A stretch of 64,000 nucleotides of DNA from CAVIQK01 sp963644945 (GTDB taxonomy: Bacteria > Bacillota > Clostridia > Christensenellales > DTU072), in the NCBI GenBank assembly GCA_963644945.1, contig CAVIQK010000009.1:4923-68922 (forward strand), given 5' to 3'. Of this stretch, positions 59,113 through 64,000 are shown piece by piece. The notes below the pieces were generated by a model that saw only the letters and a program-made list of their open reading frames with translations, was not told where the DNA came from and searched no databases. Positions within the stretch are counted from its first letter, which is position 1. Every line of letters starts with the position of its first letter. The position numbers and the translations under genes are program-made.

Positions 59113-60323
59113 TTCACTTCTCCTTCTTCGGTATCTAAACCGCTATCGTCTGCGGACTGCTCGGGGGTGGTCACTTCAACCGACAAAAGTTCATCCATGT
59201 CGATTTTGGTAGGTATTTTGGACCAGTCGGCACCAAATTCTTTTTCTTTGCTAGGATTGTCGGCGGGAGTCTTTTTGCATAGTTTTTGGATGATTTTGTC
59301 TTTTATCGTATTATATAGTGCCGACAAATTGTATTTTTCACGGAAGGGTTTTAGTTTGGGGGCATTGGTATAGATTACGATGACTATCAAAATGAGAGCA
59401 TAGATGATGTTTTTGAGGGTAGCGAGGTTTCCCGAGAACACTCCGCTCAATTTGACGTTGAGGAAGGTTATGAGGGTGGCTGCTATTATGCTACCGTTGA
59501 TACTGCCCATACCGCCTAGAACGACCATTACCAAAATGTCGATGGAGTAGTTGTATGTGAAGGCATTGGCGGCAACGGTGTTTTTGGTGCATGCGATGAG
59601 TACGCCGGCAACTCCTGCTATAAACGACGAAAATACGAACACGAATATCTTGTAGAAAGATACGTTGATACCCATGGCTCTTGCGGCAATTTCGTTGTCT
59701 CTTATGGCGGTGACGGCTCTACCATGCTTGCTTCTGATGAAGTTGTTGATTAGAATTATCGCAACAAGGCATACTATGAATATTACCGGATAGAACTTGG
59801 AATAATCGTATCTTGCCGAGTTTTGTATGCCTATAGTACCTCCGAAGAAATCGATTTGTTCGAAAACGGTTTGGACAATTTGGCAAAATGCAAGGGTGAC
59901 GATAGCGAGATAGTCGCCTTTTAGTCTTAGGGCGGGAAGTCCTATGATAAAGCCGAAAATTGCCGAGATGATGCCACCTATAAGCATGGTGACGATGATA
60001 GCGAGAAGGGGTGTCGCTTGGTAAAATTCGGGGTAAACGTTGTTGAGGAAAGTCGCTCCGAACATGGCGCCGATGCTGATAAATCCTGCGTGTCCTAGAG
60101 ATAGTTCGCCCAAAAATCCTACGACAAGGCTAAGTGATACGGCACATATTATCGAGGTGCCTATTTGCTCCAAAAGGAATGATGACGACATACTGACGGA
60201 GCCTGTGAGTGACATGGGGATAAGTATCGCTATTATCACGACAAAGACAAGATATGTGATGTAGTTTTTGAACTTAAACCTTTTCTTTATATTGGAAAAG
60301 TAAGTGAGAATCGTGTTTTTCAT
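59109..60323 (-). CDS. livM: Branched-chain amino acid ABC transporter permease LivM
   Basis: A 404-residue permease with about 9-10 membrane helices and the LivHM-type motif GLPALRLKGDYLAIVTLAF plus the cytoplasmic coupling loop SKHGRAVTAIRDNEIAARAMGI. The C-terminal roughly 85 residues (after NAPKLKPF) are an extra charged, acidic tail ending in Glu/Asp-rich sequence, absent from E. coli LivM. The tail may be cytoplasmic. It overlaps livH and livG by 4 nt each. Confidence 0.95.
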   Translation of the reverse strand: MKNTILTYFSNIKKRFKFKNYITYLVFVVIIAILIPMSLTGSVSMSSSFLLEQIGTSIICAVSLSLVVGFLGELSLGHAGFISIGAMFGATFLNNVYPEFYQATPLLAIIVTMLIGGIISAIFGFIIGLPALRLKGDYLAIVTLAFCQIVQTVFEQIDFFGGTIGIQNSARYDYSKFYPVIFIVCLVAIILINNFIRSKHGRAVTAIRDNEIAARAMGINVSFYKIFVFVFSSFIAGVAGVLIACTKNTVAANAFTYNYSIDILVMVVLGGMGSINGSIIAATLITFLNVKLSGVFSGNLATLKNIIYALILIVIVIYTNAPKLKPFREKYNLSALYNTIKDKIIQKLCKKTPADNPSKEKEFGADWSKIPTKIDMDELLSVEVTTPEQSADDSGLDTEEGEVK

Positions 60324-61195
60324 ACTTTGTCCCTCTTCTTTTTGCCGAGAAGTCCCGTAGGTTTTACGATAAGAATTATTATCAAAATGGAAAATTCTAT
60401 CGCTACGGTATAAGGACTGATGGCGGGGATGGAATTGGAAACGGTTTCGATAAGTCCGAGAAGAAGTCCGCCGAGCATGGCTCCGGGGATGGATCCTATT
60501 CCGCCTATAACCGCAGCGGTAAATGCCATGATTCCGGGGGTGGATCCCATTGTGCTACCGACAGAGAAGGGGTTTTTTAGCACAAGGAAGAAACTGGCTA
60601 GTCCTGCAAGTGCCGAGCCGATTGCAAATGTTATCATTATTATTTTGTTGGAGTTTATTCCCATGAGCATGGCGGCATTTTTGTCTTCGGACACTGCTAT
60701 CATTGCTCTGCCTGTTTTGGTTTTGTTGATAAAAAGGGTGAGAATTATCATGACGGCAGTTGCCGACAAAAGTGTCACGAGTGTGCCTACGCTGAGTCTA
60801 AACGCACCCCATTCTATGACTCCTAGGTCTATGCCTACGAATCTTGTTTCGGTGCCGAAAATGAGTTGGGCAATACTTCTTAGGAGATAACTTACTCCTA
60901 TTGCCGTAATAAGAACTGCAAGGGGGGATGCTCCTCGAAGTGGTCTATATGCAAGTAGTTCGGTTATCACGCCTACTACCATGCCTGCAATTACCGCTAC
61001 GAGAATTGATACTGTGGTGATGCCTGTTGCATTGAAAATGACAAGTAGGGTAAATCCGCCTACCATAATCATTTCGCCATGTGCAAAGTTGAGCATCTTG
61101 GCGATGCCGTAAACCATAGTATAACCTAGGGCTATCATTGCATAGACTCCGCCGAGGCTGAGTCCGTTGATAAATGTTACTAAAAAATCAAGCAT
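60320..61195 (-). CDS. livH: Branched-chain amino acid ABC transporter permease LivH
   Basis: A 291-residue permease with about 8 helices. The NGLSLGGVYAMIALGYTMVYGIAKMLNFAHG start and the RAMIAVSEDKNAAMLMGIN coupling loop identify LivH. It pairs with LivM to form the channel. It is separated from livK by 60 nt that hold an intra-operon terminator-like hairpin, then GGAG before the ATG, so the membrane part may be made at a lower level than the binding protein. Confidence 0.96.
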   Translation of the reverse strand: MLDFLVTFINGLSLGGVYAMIALGYTMVYGIAKMLNFAHGEMIMVGGFTLLVIFNATGITTVSILVAVIAGMVVGVITELLAYRPLRGASPLAVLITAIGVSYLLRSIAQLIFGTETRFVGIDLGVIEWGAFRLSVGTLVTLLSATAVMIILTLFINKTKTGRAMIAVSEDKNAAMLMGINSNKIIMITFAIGSALAGLASFFLVLKNPFSVGSTMGSTPGIMAFTAAVIGGIGSIPGAMLGGLLLGLIETVSNSIPAISPYTVAIEFSILIIILIVKPTGLLGKKKRDKV

Positions 61196-61220
61196 TTATT
61201 TCTCCGCTTATTAAATAAAA

Positions 61221-61250
61221 ATGTTCCTCCTCATGTTAGAGGAGAAACAT
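61221..61250 (-). terminator. Intra-operon hairpin between livK and livH
   Basis: A stem (ATGTT-CTCCTC/GAGGAG-AACAT, minus strand, with one bulge) followed by UUUUUAUUU. Partial termination here would raise livK expression relative to livHMGF. Confidence 0.6.
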
Positions 61251-61255
61251 CTTTG

Positions 61256-62467
61256 TTAGGCATTTTTTGATTTGATTTCGAATTTTTGGGCTTGTTTGTT
61301 GACGGTACCGTCTTGATGCCATTTGATATTTTCGCCTGTCACTCCGTGGAAAGTGAATGTTTCGTTGTGCATGACTTGTTTTAAGATATCGGAAAGATCG
61401 CTTGCCGAAATGGTGACGGGGATGTCCTTGCCTTCTGCTTTTGCAAAACTTATTGCGGATGCGATGGTATAGACTGCATCATAGGCTGCCGCTGCGAATT
61501 GGTTGGGGACTACTCCGTAAGCCGTTTTGTAAGCATTGACAAATGCGGAAACCTTTTCGAGTGAACTATTTGCATTGAAGTGCGAAAGCATGGATACTTC
61601 TTGAGCGATGGTGTTGATGTTGAAACCTGATATTTGGTCGATGCCGTCAAAACCGTCACAACCGAAGAAAACCGCATCTTTGCTTATTATCCCTTGTGCT
61701 GCCTTCATGAAGGTGGCTGCGGGGGTGTAGTAGATAGGCATAAATATGAATTGGCAATTCTTCAAGGTTTCGACTTGGCTTGAAAAATCTGTCGGAGGAT
61801 TGCCACTTTGGTCGTTTTGGAAACTTGCGATGTCCGACTTGTTGATGGTATAGCCGTCATCTTCGAGAGTCGCAACGAATGTATTGTATATGCCTCTGCT
61901 GTAATCGTCGTTGGAGCAGTATAGGATACCTATACGGGTGTTTTTGGGAACATTAAGTTCGCCTTTCTCGTTTTCCGAAACCATCCATTCTACGGTGACT
62001 GCACCTTGGTTGTTGTCCGAAAAACACATTTGGAACATGTTGTCGGCATTTTTGGTGACGTCGTCGTTGGTTGCGGAAGGGGTAAGACAAAAGACATTCT
62101 TTTGTTGGGCATAGGTCTTGTATTCTAGGCAAGATCCCGATGTGACACAAGCAAGGGAGACTTGCATACCGCCTTCGTATAGACGAGAGAAGTTGGTGGC
62201 GACGTCGTTTTTGGCGGCTTTGTCGTCTTCCATTCTAAATTCGAATTGATCTCCGCCTTGTGCATTGATTTCTTTTACGGCAAGTTCGGCTCCTCTCTTG
62301 ACCGCTATGCCGTATGTGGCTGCGGACTCCGTAAGAGGTCCGGATGCACCGATGACATATTTGGTGTTGTTCGCAGTGTAATCTTTGGACGAGCAACCGA
62401 CGAAGAAGGCGGACACCATGACAACGGTCAAAACCAAGCCTACTAATAATTTTAGTGATTTTTTCAT
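61256..62467 (-). CDS. livK: Branched-chain amino acid ABC transporter substrate-binding lipoprotein LivK
   Basis: A 403-residue lipoprotein from the ATG at 62467 (AAGGAG site). The signal peptide ends in the lipobox FVGC with C25 as lipid anchor. The mature part is a type I periplasmic-binding fold (YVIGASGPLTESAATYGIAVKRGAELAVKEIN start, VNAYKTAYG and AAAAYDAVYTIASAIS near the C terminus). It delivers Leu/Ile/Val or related ligands to LivHM. Ligand identity is supported by the Ile/Leu/Val-rich leader peptide upstream, which is independent evidence. The frame from 62515 would start inside the attenuator and is not used. Confidence 0.95.
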   Translation of the reverse strand: MKKSLKLLVGLVLTVVMVSAFFVGCSSKDYTANNTKYVIGASGPLTESAATYGIAVKRGAELAVKEINAQGGDQFEFRMEDDKAAKNDVATNFSRLYEGGMQVSLACVTSGSCLEYKTYAQQKNVFCLTPSATNDDVTKNADNMFQMCFSDNNQGAVTVEWMVSENEKGELNVPKNTRIGILYCSNDDYSRGIYNTFVATLEDDGYTINKSDIASFQNDQSGNPPTDFSSQVETLKNCQFIFMPIYYTPAATFMKAAQGIISKDAVFFGCDGFDGIDQISGFNINTIAQEVSMLSHFNANSSLEKVSAFVNAYKTAYGVVPNQFAAAAYDAVYTIASAISFAKAEGKDIPVTISASDLSDILKQVMHNETFTFHGVTGENIKWHQDGTVNKQAQKFEIKSKNA

Positions 62468-62506
62468 AATTTTCTCCTTATTTTCCCTATTTTTTATAAA
62501 AAATAA

Positions 62507-62532
62507 GGCTCTCAAACTTTCATTTGAGAACC
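62507..62532 (-). terminator. liv attenuator: terminator hairpin
   Basis: A 10-bp stem (GGTTCTCAAA/TTTGAGAGCC on the minus strand, one G-U pair) with a 6-nt loop and UUAUUUUUU after it, 40 nt before livK. Its 5' strand shares bases with the antiterminator stem. Confidence 0.85.
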
Positions 62533-62576
62533 TCGTTTTTATCTCTATTTATTTTTCGCAACAAAAGCGAGGTTCT
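62527..62576 (-). promoter_or_regulatory. liv attenuator: antiterminator hairpin
   Basis: Bases 62568-62576 (AGAACCTCG on the minus strand) pair over 9 bp with 62527-62535 (CGAGGTTCT). The pairing uses bases 62527-62532 of the terminator, so the two hairpins exclude each other. The upstream strand lies inside codons 22-25 of the leader peptide, so a ribosome that reads on to the end of the leader would block it. Confidence 0.8.
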
Positions 62577-62641
62577 TTGAATATCGAAAGTCCCAAAATA
62601 ATAATAACTATTACGCTAATTAGGCTGAGAGATATTGTCAT
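62549..62641 (-). CDS. liv operon leader peptide (30 residues, Ile/Leu/Val-rich)
   Basis: A 30-codon ORF with a GAGGAGC ribosome binding site 8-10 nt before its ATG. The peptide starts MTISLSLISVIVIIILGLSI and ends FKEPRFCCEK. Thirteen of its first 20 residues are Ile (7), Leu (4) or Val (2), including seven in a row at 10-16. It precedes a branched-chain amino acid importer and is followed by mutually exclusive antiterminator and terminator hairpins. This is the layout of a leader-peptide attenuator: stalling at scarce Ile/Leu/Val codons frees the antiterminator and turns livKHMGF on. A small membrane peptide is the alternative. Confidence 0.82.
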   Translation of the reverse strand: MTISLSLISVIVIIILGLSIFKEPRFCCEK

Positions 62642-62671
62642 CTCGATAATGCTCCTCGTTTTAATGTATCA

Positions 62672-62701
62672 ATATTAACAAATTATTATAACGGTTGTCA
62701 A
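62672..62701 (-). promoter_or_regulatory. Promoter of the liv leader/operon
   Basis: Perfect TTGACA at 62696-62701, an 18-nt spacer and TAATAT at 62672-62677. The predicted start lies about 25 nt before the leader peptide ATG. Confidence 0.55.
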
Positions 62702-62786
62702 AACTTTGAGATAAATTTTTTTGAAAAACTTATTTTTAGTGAATTTTCAAAGTGGTTTTTAAGGTGGAATTTGAAACTAAAAAAAT

Positions 62787-62830
62787 ACCCCTGAGGTTTT
62801 TAGATTTTACTCCGTCAAAACCTCGGGGGT
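62787..62830 (-). terminator. Rho-independent terminator after the DUF6273-type gene
   Basis: A 14-bp stem (AAAACCTC-G-GGGGT side at 62817-62830, paired with 62787-62800, one wobble) and a 16-nt loop, followed on the minus strand by a U-rich run. It lies 39 nt after the stop codon. Confidence 0.85.
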
Positions 62831-62869
62831 GCTTGTAGTTTTTACAATTCGGGGACTTAGCCCTTAAAC

Positions 62870-64000
62870 TTAGAGATTAATCCAACATGCAGCACGGACG
62901 CCGAATTGGGTTTGGTTGGTGTCGAGGTAAGCGATGCCGCCGTTGATGTTAATGTCATTAGTGCGGCTCTCGTTATCGCTTCTAGGCGAGCGAAGCCAAT
63001 AATTAGAATTGCCACTTGACGTATTTACACTAAGCCCTTGACACTTTGCATAATCTGAGCCTTGTGCAATTCTTTCACTATTTGAAGAATAGTAAGTAGT
63101 TGCTTCTTTAGAAGATAATAAGAACATATTATCGCTTGTATTACTACATACATAAGAGTTTGAAGTACTTGCTGTACTTTCCACACTGTTGTCTACTACT
63201 GTCGTCTCTATTATTTGTTTTTCTAGATCACTAAATGCAGTATTATAGAATGTAGTATTTAGCCATGAACGTATATGTGAATACATATAGTTATTAGAAT
63301 ATATTGTACCTGTAGAAGTATTATCTTGATAATCGGATACATTAGTTCTAGAATTTTTAGTATAATTATAATCTTGTGAATCTAATAGTAAGTCTGATAT
63401 TATTAAGGCTTTATTATTTTCAGTCTTTAATATATTCCACTTAATAGGTTCATATTTAAACCAATATACAGTATTAGGATAATAAGCATTTAATCTTTGA
63501 GGCTCATTAAAAGTTGGATCTGTTGCTGTAGAGTATGGTCTATATCCTGTGAAATACACTCCTCTGTAGTCATAGTCGCCGTCGGAGTCATTGTCTATAT
63601 CGATATAGAACATATAACTTGAAACGGAATTTGACTTATAATAGCCGTAGTCGGTCCATTTTTGGGGGCTTCCGGACGTAGGAAGTGTGCCTGCTTTTTC
63701 GGTAAGGGTATTTCTCAAATCAGTGTCGGTAACTTGTGTTTGCGGATAAGAGCCGAAATAAATCGCAGTCGTGGAGCCTTCGACGTATTTATAATTAGTG
63801 ACAATCGGAATTGTCAATGTCGTGACTTCGGTGGTACCATCTTCATCGCTAAAATTCTTGCCGCATCTATTGCATGACCAATATTCGATTGTGCCGGTAG
63901 TGGTCGATGTAGCGGCGACTTTGGCGTGATGTGTCATGTCGTGACCTAATTTGTTTATCTTCAAATTGTCCAAAGTTGTTTCGGTCGTGCCGGTAGAATC
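62870..64000 (-). CDS. Surface protein fragment with DUF6273-like C-terminal domain (5' end outside window)
   Basis: The frame is open to the window edge, so only the C-terminal 376 residues are seen; no start in the window is convincing. An N-terminal part (LGHDMTHHAKVAATSTTTGT then YWSCNRCGKNFSDEDG) is a repeat type common in large Firmicutes surface proteins, with a CxxC zinc-knuckle-like pair. A spacer with YIDIDNDSDGDYDYRGVYF follows, then the DUF6273 fold (YFKYEPIKWNIL-like WFKYEPIKWNIL, MYSHIRSWLNTTFYNTAFS, NYWLRSPRSDNESR, VRAACWINL). The middle (63040-63560) is much more AT-rich than either end. Confidence 0.78.
   Translation of the reverse strand, partial: DSTGTTETTLDNLKINKLGHDMTHHAKVAATSTTTGTIEYWSCNRCGKNFSDEDGTTEVTTLTIPIVTNYKYVEGSTTAIYFGSYPQTQVTDTDLRNTLTEKAGTLPTSGSPQKWTDYGYYKSNSVSSYMFYIDIDNDSDGDYDYRGVYFTGYRPYSTATDPTFNEPQRLNAYYPNTVYWFKYEPIKWNILKTENNKALIISDLLLDSQDYNYTKNSRTNVSDYQDNTSTGTIYSNNYMYSHIRSWLNTTFYNTAFSDLEKQIIETTVVDNSVESTASTSNSYVCSNTSDNMFLLSSKEATTYYSSNSERIAQGSDYAKCQGLSVNTSSGNSNYWLRSPRSDNESRTNDININGGIAYLDTNQTQFGVRAACWINL

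Noticed and set aside
62549..62641. Leader ORF as a real small membrane protein
   Set aside because: It is hydrophobic enough to span a membrane, but the overlap with alternating hairpins and its BCAA codon run ahead of liv genes make a regulatory leader more likely; kept as the alternative.
1..64000. tRNA, rRNA or other standard RNA genes
   Set aside because: I looked for T-loop-like GGTTCRANNCC patterns and rRNA-like sequence in intergenic regions on both strands and found none convincing.

Overview
The window reads as a scaffold from an uncultured, anaerobic, low-to-moderate-GC Gram-positive bacterium, probably a gut Clostridia or Christensenellales-like lineage. The evidence is the Firmicutes-type gene run yicC-gmk-rpoZ-coaBC-priA-def-fmt-rsmB-rlmN-rsgA-rpe, a SipW-type secretion signal, a GGGtGRT/NifU-like gene pair, a giant InlB-repeat/BspA-repeat lipoprotein, MalT/SARP-type regulation and orphan Na+-decarboxylase subunits. 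Two N runs (16844-16930 and 46333-47175) show that it is an assembled scaffold. The lineage is an inference from gene content only. I saw no rRNA, tRNA, CRISPR array, transposase or integrase.

Layout. 1-11.2 kb: mscL behind a 10.5 kb gene for a giant cell-surface lipoprotein. 11.5-16.7 kb: one minus-strand run with polysaccharide genes (wzy-like, wzz-like) upstream of dnaX-ybaB-recR. 17-27.5 kb: rRNA modification enzymes, a 919-residue MalT/SARP regulator, and three transporters (GPH, MMPL, MATE). 27.6-31.2 kb: a COG2426 membrane protein, Mrp, a small coiled-coil protein, and the GGGtGRT + NifU-like pair. 31.3-41.5 kb: the long housekeeping operon for nucleotide, translation-initiation, rRNA-modification and ribosome-assembly functions. 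It lacks the PASTA kinase/phosphatase pair usually found between rlmN and rsgA. 41.6-45.7 kb: typA, then oadG and oadB behind a strong yybP-ykoY (Mn2+) riboswitch candidate, then bioY. 45.8-47.2 kb: a purine-rich region with nine GTGAAA words, then a SipW-type secreted protein whose body is lost in an assembly gap. 47.3-53.8 kb: a P22-like short-tailed phage head/connector cassette (terS-like fragment, portal, scaffold, coat, connector, gp10-like, holin) with no large terminase, integrase or lysin in sight. 53.9-57.6 kb: an aspartate aminotransferase, divergent from a TrpB2-like enzyme plus asparagine synthetase A. 57.6-62.7 kb: livKHMGF, a branched-chain amino acid ABC importer preceded by a 30-codon Ile/Leu/Val-rich leader peptide and mutually exclusive antiterminator/terminator hairpins. 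62.9-64.0 kb: the 3' part of a DUF6273-type surface protein running off the window.

Regulation is unusually legible here. Most promoters fit TTGACA-17-TATAAT closely. Several (giant lipoprotein, rluA-type synthase, bioY, MATE, COG2426 gene) place the -10 box only 6-10 nt before the start codon with no Shine-Dalgarno, which predicts leaderless mRNAs. Other genes have ordinary leaders with AGGAGG-like sites. The most notable items are the Mn2+-type riboswitch on oadB, the liv leader-peptide attenuator, the phage cassette with its promoter-then-terminator leader, and the leaderless starts.
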